From Chloranthus sessilifolius (lineage: Eukaryota > Streptophyta > Magnoliopsida > Chloranthales > Chloranthaceae), in NCBI GenBank assembly GCA_021018995.1, contig CM037596.1, positions 103,895,416 through 103,959,415 of the forward strand: a stretch of DNA of 64,000 nucleotides. The letters run 5' to 3'. This document shows, piece by piece, positions 35,745-46,489 of this stretch. Numbering within the stretch: position 1 is the stretch's first letter; the number at the start of each line of letters is the position of its first letter. Below the pieces are notes generated by a model. The model did no database searches, had not been told where the DNA came from, and was given only the letters and a program-made list of their open reading frames with translations. The position numbers were made by a program, and so were the translations under genes.

Positions 35745-35930
35745 TAGCCCAAGTGTTCGGGCCTCTTAGACCACCTGACTAATCTCAGGGGCACATGCAG
35801 ACCCCATGTTGGCACCCAAGTTTGCAAGTGCTGGGTCTGCACAGAATATAAATTCCTAGGGTGGCCCTCAAGAGTAGGATTCGAACTCAAATCTCTTTCT
35901 TCCTGAGGCGGTACCTGGACCTCACAATAA
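35745..35930 (-). repeat. tRNA-like (SINE-like) dispersed repeat
   Basis: On the minus strand GAGTTCGAATCCTAC resembles a Pol III B box (GGTTCGAATCC). The sequence GCCTCTTAGACCACCTGACT is echoed at 48389-48412 in intron 1 of the GLR gene (GCCTCTTAGAGCACCCGACT), showing that it is a dispersed family. No A box was convincing, so SINE status is tentative. Confidence 0.4.
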
Positions 35931-37734
35931 AAAGTTTTAAATTTAAGAAAAGTGTTTAGAGTCCAAAAAATTGTCCACCATCAGTTGTTGACGACTTAAT
36001 GCATGTTTCTTTTGTTCCTATTCCAAGTATCATTTATCCAGTATTTATATATACTTAATATGGTTTAGTAGCCAGGAAGGGGCCTTGAAGTGTATATTGT
36101 CCAACCAAAGTCAGTTGTTTATGGGATCGTTTCAGCCAAAGACACCGCCCAAAGGCTTTTTCTTAATAAAGATAACTTTTCTATATGTTGTACTCATGGA
36201 TTAATATCTATAACAATATATATTAGTATTGTCATGCTGTTGTATGCTCATTGTGGCCCACCCTCTGAAATGGACACCCACATGGCTGCTGCATCTAGTG
36301 GAGAAATGAATCTAAAACAAGACATGGGCACCAAACATCTTGCATCTAACAAAGGGAAGTTATGTAACATTAAATGTCTCAATCAAATTACTAAATGTGG
36401 AGAACAAACAAAATTCAAGAGAAACTTTATAAAAATTCAAAGCACACTAGTTAACATCTTTCAGACTACTTTTAAGATATTTCTTCTCAATAAGCTGGAA
36501 GAGGAGGTTTTGTAGTTTTGGTTTATATAATTATGAAAAATTATAGATATTAAAATCCAAAAACAAAATGACAAGAACTACAGATACCACAACATAAATT
36601 GACGTAAGGTCAGCCGATATGGATGAATAATGTAGTGAGTAGTGACACTCAATTGGCGAGGCTGTAAAATATCCCAAACAGAGGATAAGCAACCACACTG
36701 TATTTGCATGATTTGAAAAGCAAATCAATTGCAAGCCAAAGAGAACCACGTAAACAATTGAACAAAATGCATCAGGGCTAAAGGAATTGAGATACATTGC
36801 TCATCATCTGATCGAAATGCGGACAAATAAGAAGAACAACATAAATGCAAATGCTCATAAACATAGTCAAACTAATGTAGCTAAAGGAGGATGGGGTGTT
36901 ATGCAAAGAACTAATATCAATGATTCAAACAAAAAAAAAATTTATAGATCTCAAATATAATTCAAAAAAGCATCACAAATATTTGCTCAAAGAATAATTT
37001 TCGAGAATACTGGGAAATATACCTTCAAGCTGTGATTTCCTTCAAGCACATCAAGATGAGGGTCTTCCAATGGGGCTAAGATCAAGATATGTTGATCTAC
37101 AACCCCTAAAAGCAAGAAAAATCCCTCTTCTTATCAGAATCGTGCATCAACAAACACCTAAGAGATCTGAATCAAACAACAAAAATATATTATTTTCTAG
37201 TGAAGAAGTACAAAGAGAAAGAGAGATAAAGAGAGAGGGGTATATGGGGGACTTGCCTTTGTGGAAACAAAGTTCTTCATAGGGCCTTCGTCGTTGCCTT
37301 GTGCAAATCTGACAGGAAAATTTAGAGCAAAAAGAAATCGTTTTCGATTTTGCTAGGGCCTTTGTCGGGGAAGAAATCGTTTTCGATTTTGCTGGGAAAA
37401 AGAACAAAAAGAAGATGAAGAACAGTTAGTTTTAGGGCTCCCGTGCGAAGAGGGGAAGACGAAGAACAGTTAGTTTTAGGGCTCCCGTGTGAAGAGGCTT
37501 TAAGGTTTAGGGTTTAAGATTTTTGACGCAATAGAAGAGGAAGAAGATGGGTTATAGGGCTCGCGCGCGAAGAAGAGGGGTTTTCGGGCTCCCGCGCGAA
37601 GAAGAAGTGTTTTCGGGCTCCCGCGCGTGCTGAAACGAAAGGGGTTTGCACAAAATTTGGTTTATAAAGGATGATGTTGGTGCCCATTACTTTTAGAAAG
37701 TAAGGTCATGGGTTCAAACCCCCTTACTTTCACT
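35931..37734. other. CACTA right interior, GC-rich leader repeats
   Basis: Mostly without recognisable genes. From about 37425 to 37635 a degenerate repeat of GGGCTCCCGCGCGAAGAAG-like units occurs about five times (TTTTAGGGCTCCCGTGCGAAG, then GCGCGCGAAGAAG variants). This CpG-rich block close to the right end is where a CACTA promoter and 5' leader would be expected for the minus-strand transposase. Confidence 0.5.
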
Positions 37735-37853
37735 TTAAAGGGTCGTTGCATGTAAATTACCTCTGATTTGAGCCGTTGTTTTATCTACAATGGCCCATGG
37801 CCGTGGTTTTTATTAAAACGGTGGTGTTGTTTTTCCTTCATTTTCACGTAGTG
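37735..37853. repeat. CACTA right subterminal repeats and TIR
   Basis: CCGTTGTT, CCGTGG and CGGTGGTG words mirror the left subterminal motifs. The end TTTTCACGTAGTG is the reverse complement of the left terminus. Confidence 0.88.
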
Positions 37854-39136
37854 CTCGTAGCTTGTGGGGCATTCGTTGGTTTTGTTTCTTGACTCATAGT
37901 TCGTGTGATATTCGTCGTTTGCTTTTGACTCGTAACTCATAAGATATTTATTTATTTTTAGAATTTTAGAACTCGTGACAATTTGCGTGCTCAGCTTGAA
38001 AGCTTTGAAAATAATAAGTTCCTCATATAAGTCTTGAACTTTGCATAAGAATTTATTAGTTCTTGAAACGGAGAAAGAAATTGAGGTTTGCTGTGAGTTA
38101 TTAAATGATTATTATGTGCTAGCATTTCATGTTGATTTAAGGTTCACTCGAACAAACCCCCCTACTTCTTGAACCGTGTTGACGGTAAACTTGACATGCA
38201 CAAATTTCCCTCATAATGCAGGGGCTTGTCGCACTCCCGAAAATTGTTCATTGAACGATGATGGTAAGGTTTCCCATCGAAAAATCTTCGACTCCCAAGC
38301 TATAATTGCTTGGGAGATTGATTAAGTTATGATTTAAGTCATTTATTAAGATAAGAAACTGCATGTTTTGATACGAAAACATTTTGTTGAGTTCAGTCAC
38401 TAGAATTCTGTCCCAGCACAATTGTGTTTGATATCTGCTACGATATCAGTCATTTCATTTATGCTTCGTTTTCATTATTAAACCTGTTATGGAACCATGT
38501 CTTATTTTTGTTCTAATTCTGTCATCAAATCCATGTTTTGTTTCCACTTTTGTTCTATCATTGAATCTATTGCTCTATTTCGGCTCTAGAATTCTATCAC
38601 TAATCTATACATTGATATGATAAATTATAAATGGTATTAAAATTTTCTCTACTGAGCTTAGACTGTTAGTTTACCTCGACTATACGTCACAGGTACAGAT
38701 TGTGATCAGAACCTTAGGCTTGAAGAAAACCTCGAGTCGGTATTGGAGAGGAACGCGGACCTTCCGCATTGGGGATTTTACCCATAGTTCATTGGTAATT
38801 AAACTGGGTGTATTGTAAACTTTTATACTTTAGACTTGGTACATTTTGGGAATAGTTCTTTTGTGTACAACTATTGCCACCATTGTTTAGGCGACGATTG
38901 GCCGTAGCCGGTGGTTGGTTTATTTTGATATTTCCTTTTTGTCCACAATGTAAATAGGAACAATATTTTGATGTATGTAATATCCGCATGATTTTCGCAT
39001 TTAGTGGATGTACCAAATAAGTTCTATCATCAGATTGTGTTTTGCGATCTGGCGGTCTGGGTTTTCCCATTTGGTTTAAAGTTAAAGAAAAAAAAAAATT
39101 TCAAAAAATTATGTTGAGAAAATCCGAGCTGTCATA
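37854..39136 (+). mobile_element. Gypsy-3 5' LTR, segment 3 of 3
   Basis: Resumes after the CACTA with the CTC target copy. Near 38655-38700 it carries CTGAGCTTAGACTGTTAGTTT and a GACTATACGTCACAGG stretch that parallels GACTATACGTCGTAGG in the gypsy-1 LTR, showing related LTR architecture. It ends GAGCTGTCATA, one base from the usual TGTCACA, directly before a PBS. The three segments sum to about 3.3 kb of LTR. Confidence 0.7.
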
Positions 39137-39138
39137 GT

Positions 39139-39151
39139 TGGTATCAGGGCC
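39139..39151 (+). other. Gypsy-3 primer-binding site
   Basis: TGGTATCAGGGCC, one mismatch from the tRNA-Met-type PBS, begins 2 bp after the LTR end, the same spacing as in gypsy-1. Confidence 0.88.
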
Positions 39152-39308
39152 TAGGCTTTAGGTCTTATGGGAGACTTAGATCCATAGCTCTAAGTGTAGG
39201 AATATGACATTAGGTTCTGTCTAAACATAGGCTATGAGTGTTAGAGTTTTGTCAGGGAATTGGGACCATCTGTTAATCAAAACCTTTATTTCATTTTGAC
39301 AGATCGGT

Positions 39309-40054
39309 ATGGCGCCTCGCAAAAGAGCAAAGACTGTATGCACCGAAGAGAATGATCACGAACAAACTAGGCAGCTACTGGAAACAATGGTCAACACGAT
39401 GGCCCAACAGACTGCATTGCTTGCTGTGATATTACGAGAAACTGTGCACACCTCTCCATTCGCACTAGTTGAGTTAAGCTCACGGTGTGGAAATCAACAC
39501 AAGATGGAGAAGTGTAGATGGGTCACATGTGCATGTTTTAGGTGTGGGCGAATTGGACATCTGATAAGAGACTGTCCCAAATTGGAGAGAGGCGACGACG
39601 TCGGCAACAACTTAGAATCCCTCTCAGTCCATAGTTCAGGATCGTACCCTTGCCATCTCTGCACGAGATGCTCAGGCAGCCAGAGGAGTTATCCAAGTGC
39701 CCTCTCGCTTTTCAGATCCAGTAGCAGCTAGAGTATCAGCAATGCGACAAACCTTACGTATCTCCTCATTCGCATTGATACATGCGCAAGATGCACAAAG
39801 CAACATAGGACATAAGAGTGTAGGCGCGCATCAGGCGCATGCTTTAGATGTGGTCAGGTGGGACATCGGGTGAAGGATTGCTCATAACGAATCAAGGGAA
39901 GATGACATCAACATCAACTTCGGGATCATCTCTACCTACAATTCAGGGTTATACCGATGCCGCATCGACGCAAGATGCCCATGCGGCGAATGAGTCATCC
40001 AAGGTAAAAGTTCATTATGGATTGTTAAGATTTTACTTTATTCTCCATTGGTGA
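39309..40054 (+). pseudogene. gag: Gypsy-3 gag remnant with duplicated zinc knuckle
   Basis: The frame from 39309 begins MAPRKRAKTVCTEEN, then an oligomerisation-like stretch (TRQLLETMVNTMAQQTALL), and passes straight into a zinc knuckle (CFRCGRIGHLIRDC at about 39533-39575). The central gag core (the WW/retrotrans-gag region present in gypsy-1 and gypsy-2) is missing. A second knuckle, CFRCGQVGHRVKDC at about 39840-39885, lies in another frame after a stop. No protease, RT or integrase follows, so the element is internally deleted or truncated. It follows its PBS by about 160 bp, as expected for gag. Confidence 0.82.
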
Positions 40055-40304
40055 ATATCCTTGAAAATTGTGTGCTATTGTGACATTTTGATCATATCAT
40101 GACGCCATCATATATACCCCTAGAGATGATTCTTACTTATGACATGTTAGAGAAGTTATAAATGACTTTGACGATCGAGTAGATCATGAATAAGTGATGA
40201 CTTCGAGAGGTGATGGTAAATCACGGATAAGAAATTAAGATGCTACGAAAATGGTGAATTTTGAAAGATCATGGAATTGAATTAAAGTTTGAAATTTAAC
40301 TAAA
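40055..40304. other. Unassigned stretch after gypsy-3 gag
   Basis: AT-rich with no pol motif. The 3' end of gypsy-3 is not visible; no second copy of its LTR occurs later in the window. Confidence 0.5.
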
Positions 40305-40510
40305 TAGGTGGAAGTGCCATCGCCCCTAAACAAAGCGCCGACGCTTCGTTTTAGGGGCGCTAGTGCTTCGATAATTTTTATTTGATCTTTTTCGAAGCAT
40401 TGGCGCTCCTAAAATGAGGCGCCGACACTTCGTTTTAGGGGTGTCAACGCTTCGTTTTGGGGTGTTAGCGCTTCGCTCCCGAGGTGCTAGCACTCCGTTA
40501 TTAGGCGCCA
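40305..40510. repeat. GCGCTTCG-type short tandem array, copy 1
   Basis: Degenerate units of about 22-24 bp (GCTTCGTTTTAGGGGCGCTA and variants) with inverted pieces. The array and its right flank (CACATTTTTTGAATAAAATA, then AAGTAAGTCTAACA) recur at 51815-52023 and 53769-53885 in GLR intron 2, so this is a dispersed element of unknown class. Confidence 0.75.
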
Positions 40511-40918
40511 CATTTTTTGAATAAAATATACATGAAAAGTAAGTCTAACAGTTTCTTGGAATAATATATTTTTATAATAATTTGAACTTTTGAAATATGC
40601 TTGATAACTATTGTATTCCCTTAATAAAATATATAAGTCAAGATGAAAAATATGGTAGATGAAAATACTAATTGTTTTTTAAACATATAAAATGATAAAA
40701 ATGACTTCACTAGTTTGATTTGATTCACTAGTTATCTCAATTTGCTCTCAAACGGAGGTGATATTGAGAACCGTGGGTCGGAGTAACAGTGGGTACTATA
40801 TAATATATAAAGTGAAAATTAGGGCAAGTGGGGGCCAAAAGTTCCTATTTTATCCTTCAAAGTAACCGTTGAATAAACTTAAAAGGTTACTTGGAAGGGT
40901 AAAATAGACCTCTCAAAG

Positions 40919-40923
<5 letters not shown>

Positions 40924-40978
<55 letters not shown>
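40924..40978. repeat. (AT)n microsatellite
   Basis: An AT run of about 55 bp. Confidence 0.97.
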
Positions 40979-40980
<2 letters not shown>

Positions 40981-40983
<3 letters not shown>

Positions 40984-41130
40984 GAGCCATAGAGCCGAGC
41001 CGGCCTTAGCTCTAGCTTGGCTCTGTTCATTCGAGCTACAAACTGCCCAGCTCGGCTTAGCTCTCGAGTCGAGCTCTAAAGAGAAAAACTCTTATTTTTC
41101 GGGCCGAGCCGAGCCGGCTTAGCTCTGTTG
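40981..41130. repeat. GAGCCGAGC-type dispersed repeat
   Basis: GAGCCGAGCCGGC and inverted GCTCGGCTTAGCTC words recur. Related GGGCCGAGCC sequences are seen at 42940-43070 and around 50480-50810 and 51040-51370. It is a non-coding plant dispersed repeat. Confidence 0.55.
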
Positions 41131-41293
41131 CTGCCCTATCCCTATCGATTATTTAAAATATGTGTATCTATCTCGCACTATCGACAATTAGTTGCTTTGA
41201 TCTTTGATCTTCTGAAAATTCATTGTTCTCTTATACTAAGATCCGTATGGGTTTTACCAAGTAATAATTGGAAGGCGTGGTTGTGCTCTACAG

Positions 41294-41480
41294 GGGCTTG
41301 ATACCATGGTTGGAGAGCGTGAAACCCAATTGTCATGTGGACAAAAACAGAGGATTTCCATAGCGAGGGCGATTTTGAAGAACTCCAAGATCCTACTTCT
41401 TGACGAAGCGACAAGTGCATTGGACGCCGAGTCTGAGCGCATAGTCCAAGATGCACTCGTAAGGATAATGTTAAATCATC
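41294..41480 (+). pseudogene. Fragment: ABCB (MDR-type) transporter nucleotide-binding domain
   Basis: After an acceptor-like CTACAG the frame reads [20 protein letters not shown] then [19 protein letters not shown] and [16 protein letters not shown]. This is the ABC signature (LSGGQ, here LSCGQ), Walker B (ILLLDEAT) and D-loop (SALD) of a B-subfamily ABC exporter, one of about a dozen exons. No Walker A, Q-loop or membrane domains are nearby, and the frame decays into intergenic sequence after VRIM. The Gly-to-Cys change falls in the signature motif. It is an isolated exon copy, possibly captured by a mobile element. Confidence 0.9.
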
Positions 41481-41893
41481 TGTCCATTAAGGCAAAATGT
41501 CCTAAATCATCTGTCCATTGATGCTTTACACGGCTAAGAGATGGTATTCCTGAGGTAAAATAACTATGCTTATTATTTTTATGGAACCATCCGCGATAAG
41601 ACTGGAAGTTAAGGTCTCCTTTCATTTTCAAATCAAATTCTAATAACTTTGATAGATATAACATATAAGGGCCATCCATGGAATTTTGGGAGGGAATGCA
41701 ACTGATCAACTTTAGATGTTGATGAACTCTTTATTTTTTTGTTGCTATAATCTTGTGGAGTTGCCTGTCTAATGTGAGATATTCCATTAATGTAATGGTA
41801 GATGGTTCATTCTCATTTGAGAGAATTATTTCTTCTACTTTGCTAAGCTCCCAACATGCCTAAGTTTGTTGACATTTCTGGATATATTTGCAG

Positions 41894-41992
41894 AGCAACC
41901 CCATTGCTAGGTGGCATATTTGCCAAGGTTCAATCAACAATATTTCTTTTTCAGCCGATGGAACTTATTTGGCTATTGTTGGATGAGATGGT
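41894..41992 (+). pseudogene. Fragment: WDR20/creC-like WD40 repeat exon
   Basis: After TTTGCAG the frame reads SNPIARWHICQGSINNISFS and ADGTYLAIVG, followed by an in-frame TGA where the family has an Arg codon before DG. It resembles the first WD40 repeat of plant WDR20/catabolite-repression creC-like proteins (NPVARWHxCxGxINxIxFSxDGxYLATVGRDGYLRVF). Only one exon is present. Confidence 0.75.
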
Positions 41993-42320
41993 ACTGCTTT
42001 GATCTAAAAAATGGTGGTAGATTCACCCACTTTAGTGAGAGAACTTGAGGCTAAAAAGGTCATTACCTAGTGCTAGTCTTGTGCTGATGAGGTGTTGGGA
42101 GGGGTTGACGGACACATACTTAACTTTTGACTTTTTACGTACAAAGTAGCTGCTCTCTAGACTGAAACCAGTCTTTGCAGTCTTGGCAGCCCAAGTTTTT
42201 TACCATCGCATCAAGTAATGACCCCTTAGAGAGAGAACTTGAGCCAACTCAATTGAGTGAATGTACAACTTTGCCTATATCTATTTTTGTATGGTTACAT
42301 ATAGTATGGAGTACTTACTA

Positions 42321-42893
42321 TGTCCCAACTACTCTGTTTGTATTTTCTTGGTTTTGATTTCCTCCAAAGATCTTTGCCATGCTGAAGTCGGAAATTTTGG
42401 GGTTCATCTCTTCATGTAACAAAATGTTGCTTCCTTTCAAGTCTCGATGAATTATTCTTAACCTCGAATCCCGATGAAGATAGAGGAGTCCTCTAGCAAT
42501 TCCTTCGATAATGTTGAAGCGCTTCTTCCAATCTAGCAGCCCTTGCTTTGTTGGATATGATGAGATTCACATATATCTATGGGTTTGAGTTCTTAGTCAA
42601 TGCATAAGAGAAAGAAGAGAAGACTTACAGCTAAAACAAAACTTTTTAATGAAAATTTTGGGTTGTAAGGGGAAAACCTTACCAAAAACAAAGGAATCCA
42701 AATTTTTGTTGGGCAGATATTCATAAAGTTACATTTTCTCTTCACCTCGAATGCAACAACCTAGAAGCCTAACAAAATTTCTATGCTGCAATTTTACTAT
42801 CAATATAAGCTCATTCTTGAACTCTTCTATCCCTTGTCCAGACCTCTTGGACAATCTTTTTATAGCTATTTCTTGTCCCCCATGTAGGTTGCC
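42321..42893 (-). pseudogene. Fragment: S-receptor-like (G-type lectin) kinase domain
   Basis: Minus strand. Exon piece 42893 to about 42680 encodes [17 protein letters not shown] (the subdomain II Lys) and [20 protein letters not shown] (subdomains III-IV). It hits a stop in EEKM*LYEYLPNKNLD and then a GT donor. Exon piece about 42555-42321 encodes [33 protein letters not shown] (catalytic loop) and [15 protein letters not shown], where DFG has become DFS, ending in RVVGT and a stop. The order, spacing and splice borders are those of S-domain/CRK receptor kinases. Extracellular, transmembrane and C-lobe parts are missing, and the metal-binding motif and frame are damaged, so it is a dead fragment. 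Confidence 0.92.
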
Positions 42894-43433
42894 CTATAAA
42901 AAAAACAAAAAAAAACTCATAAGAATGTCTAGGGGTCTCAATGGGTTGAGCCGGGCCAGTTTCAAGTTTTAATGGGCTGAGTATACTCATATTGGCCCAA
43001 GTACTTACCATACATTAGCCCATACCCAACCATGACGGGTTGGGCCGAGCCGGCCCAGGGGTCACCCGGCAATTTCTAAAAAAAATAACTCCTTTGAACC
43101 ATTAGATTTGTATGATTATGTTGGAACTTTTGAGAGTTTCCACATGCAAATAGTTCCACTTGGCCAAAAGCTGTGATACCTCCACAATCTAGATTATGGA
43201 CCAGCTAGTTATCCTATACCAGCTGACTAGTTTAATTGGTAAAAAAACACAAGTGAACATATGGGGTTCGATGCCACTCTTATTCAGTGCTCAACAAAAT
43301 CTTCTTGTTGGTCATCCCAAAATATGGTTATGGAAGCTTTTGTTTGCATGTGTTTATGATTCACTTGATTTTCGATTTGGCCAACTTGCAGGAAATTTCT
43401 CATTTTATGTGTATTGCGGTGTTTTATTACATT

Positions 43434-43557
43434 ATGCAGGATTCCTTTGAGATCCCCCAAGGTCAATCTTCGAGGGATGATGGAGATATTGAGTTAGGAA
43501 CACGAGTTCCGGAAACTGCAGAAGTGGGATTGGATAACTTCTTCAAATATGTAAAGA
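43434..43557 (+). pseudogene. Fragment: SYP13-type syntaxin N-terminus
   Basis: The frame DSFEIPQGQSSRDDGDIELG, then VGLDNFFKYVKKKF, follows an Ala/Thr-rich link. Plant plasma-membrane Qa-SNAREs of the SYP13 group begin with (N)DSFEIPRGQxSRxGDIELG and continue LxxFFKKVQEIEKQ. Only this first-exon piece is found; the Habc, SNARE and transmembrane segments are absent within reach. It is probably a captured or dead copy. Confidence 0.82.
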
Positions 43558-43599
43558 AAAAATTCTCTTTTAAATTATTGATTTTTTTCTTTGTGCTGC

Positions 43600-46020
43600 T
43601 CGGGAAGTATTAAGGTAGTTGAAACCCCTATACGAACCTGAATGGGCATGCCTGGGTGGCTAGTTGGTCGTTTGATGAATATTATATACAAATATTTCTG
43701 TAGTATTATGTATATAATAATTATATATATTATATGCATATGTTATAATGTAATCTTTTATAAATATATTATAATAGCTTGAGCATCTAAGCAGTGACTT
43801 GGGCTCAAATCAGCATATGCATATGTTATAATATAATCTTTTATTTGTATTAGAAAAAATATGAAGTCACCGTTTGAATGTGCTGCAAATCTTCCAAACT
43901 AAGGAGATTCTTTAACTCAATCTTTGTGAACGTAAAAGGGGAATCTTAGTAGAATTCCTTTGTTTACATGTCATGCTTTAAGATAAATTTGTTTTTGTTA
44001 TCTGATTAGAAGCTTCATCATATCAGAAGTTCATAACTTTGAATTGAAATTCAATCAAATCTAACTGATCCATAAACAGTCATCTTTCCCCCTTTTCGTT
44101 GGTAAACTTAATCAAGCTTGCAAGTGAAAAAACAAATGGTTCTATCAATAGAATTTTGATATTAAAACTAAATCAGTCAGATGAACTACTGTGCCTAGGG
44201 ACTTAATCGGGTTGCTGTAAAAGGCTCAGATATCCATCATCAGAAAAAAGAAAGAGAGATCCCAAAAGGGTTGGAGCCTAAGATGCAGTGCTAACCTGAT
44301 TGAAGATCAAGGCACTAGTTACCAGGTTTTCTCTAACAGCCTACCACACTGAAAATTGATTTAAATACCTCATTTAGTGTGTTACCATTTATTTTACTTT
44401 CTAATTTTGTGAATTGTGAACTGTGTACAATGGTGCCAAATCTTTGATTGCAAATAATCCTACTCATTGATGTATATATAAAATGGAAACAATTTGTTGT
44501 ATGTGAATTGTCAATATATTCCTCTAACTAGTATGATGCAAGAAAAACCGACAAGAGAGTTTTGGCTTTAAAATCGAAGCAACGACTCAAATCTCTCACC
44601 TTTAAATCATGAATCACTAGGGTCAACTCACTCAAATTATTTGTCAAAAAGAGGCGACGGCTTGGCCTAGTGAAAACAATTGAAAATAGAAATTCTACAA
44701 GTCACCTAACTAAATTTGGTAACTGTACATATGTTGAAATTTAGCTCCACAGAAACCCCATGTTTTGTACATCTAGCTCCTTATGTAAAGGAGCTTCTTC
44801 AGGTAGAAATCTCAGGCTCTGACCCTCATTAACACTTTAAACTCCTGTGAGATTAGTTTAAACCTTTGGTTGCCTTAGTTTAGTAAAGCAAGTTTGGTCC
44901 ACTATAGTTTTTTTTATCAGCTGTTTTTATTTTCTTCGGTTTGTTTTGGTTTTTGGTGAAGAATGAAACTTGATATTGAGTTGTTAATAAGTTGTTCGAC
45001 CATTCAAGTGCATTCAACTAAAAATGCAAAGGCAAGTTGTTCGACCACTACTCATTTTTTATGCATTTATTGGGTTCTCTTTTTTCCCACAAATTATAAA
45101 ATATATAATATATTTTGTCCTAGAAAGAGAGATTAAAATCCCCCCACTGTTGCAGATTTGTAGCTACTTGAGCTGCAATGTGCTATTGATTTTTGATCAA
45201 CCAGCTTATATGCAAATTCAATACCTCGGTGAGTTGATGGAAATGTATGCGAAGTGTAAAATACTTACGACGTGCACTAGTTGGTACATGACCTATCCAC
45301 CTAATGCTAACTCATTGTGGTTCGTGGGAGCTTTGCCGATGTTGGTTGGCACCTTATTTTCTCCATTTTCAATCTCAGATAGTGGTTTGTGAGTGTTGGT
45401 GTCAATTCCTTTTTCACTTCTTTTTTCAATTCATAAATTCCATGCTTGTGAATGGATATCACTCTTTGGTGCTGGGCATAAGGTTTATCTATTTATTTTT
45501 TGTCAAATTTATGTGCATCATTCTAGCCCTTTATTTCTTCATGCCCCAATTTTGTATATAGGCCGACTTGAAGTTGTATTATATAAACTTGGACTAAACC
45601 AATGTGAACTTGCATGAGCTAATATAGTATTATATAAATTGAGATGATATTAGATTCTAAGAGCTGAACTGAGGTGAACTTATATATATATTTGAAATCA
45701 AGCCAGCAAAGCACTCTTGGCAGAGCATATGAAAGCTCAGAAGAAGAAGAAGAAACCATTTAAGGTATTGAGATAAGAACATATGAACGATCCTTGCCTT
45801 GTTATTCCATCTCAACTTACAAGCTCTATTCTAAGGAGCAGCCGATTCCAGGTAGTTTGAATTTAGCTTTGTTAAATTCTTTATGTAGATATCATACTCA
45901 AAAACATATTGTTATCATTTGCCTTCTATCTATCTCAGATGGAGATACTTTGCTTGAGCGAGCGAGATCTATTGAAACGTTAGAATTTTGTCCTGTTCTA
46001 ATCATTGGTGATTTCTTTCT
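43600..46020. other. Gene-fragment zone, no further exons recognised
   Basis: AT-rich DNA with short frames at 45024-45617 that match no family convincingly. At 46270-46360 about 45 bp (GTCCTTGGAACTAGTTTAGC) are tandemly duplicated. Confidence 0.45.
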
Positions 46021-46027
46021 TATGCAG

Positions 46028-46129
46028 TGTTGTTGATCAGTTCAGGAAGCAGTTTGCTCATCTTGAGGAAAATGATGATAAAAGTGAACCTGTGGTGCCA
46101 TTGGAGAGGAAGCATGTCTCTCTCCCAAG
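46028..46129 (+). pseudogene. Fragment: TDY-class MAP kinase C-terminal exon
   Basis: A 102-nt exon between TATGCAG and GTAATAC encodes VVDQFRKQFAHLEENDDK and EPVVPLERKHVSLPR. Plant MAPKs of the TDY subgroup (group D) have, after the kinase core, FxxQFAxLEE and ERxHxSLPR in just this order and with a splice site near it. No kinase domain exon is seen nearby. It is an isolated exon. Confidence 0.8.
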
Positions 46130-46489
46130 GTAATACTCTCAATTAGTACAGTTACTTCCAAATCACTTTACTTCTTTTCCTATTGTATATTGCAGTTGTA
46201 TTCTAGTTCTCTGTGAAAGTTGTCAGTTAGTGGAAGAACTCATTATCCTCATATATAGGTCCTTGGAACTAGTTTAGCATTGGAACTAGTTTAGCACACA
46301 ATTATACATATGTATCCTCATATATAGGTCCTTGGAACTAGTTTAGCACACAATTATACATATGACCTCAAGTACGTACTTTGATATATAGTCATCCTCT
46401 CGTTATCCCAGTGCTTTTGTAACTTGTCCAAGTGCTTCAGTACACATACTGTAAATAGTAGCAGCACACGAATGGCACCAATTCTGACA

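Larger units (their letters stand above)
24876..37853 (-). mobile_element. CACTA (En/Spm) DNA transposon, 13 kb
   Basis: The left end starts CACTACGTGAAAA at 24876 and the right end is its reverse complement TTTTCACGTAGTG ending at 37853. The 3-bp target site CTC is duplicated (24873-24875, 37854-37856), the hallmark of CACTA elements. Subterminal repeats based on ACAACGG / CCGTTGT fill 24895-25395 and 37735-37853. A TNP2-type transposase pseudogene lies at 30352-32734 on the minus strand, and several captured host-exon fragments sit between 25700 and 29220. It interrupts the gypsy-3 LTR. Stops in the transposase make it non-autonomous now. Confidence 0.95.

Noticed and set aside
37690-37735. 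tRNA gene candidate (GGGTTCAAACCCCC, B-box-like)
   Set aside because: No cloverleaf or A box could be built, and it lies inside the CACTA right end.
45180-45400. PPR-like segment (LMEMYAKC)
   Set aside because: Only eight residues match, the context before and after does not fit a PPR repeat, and there is no array of repeats.
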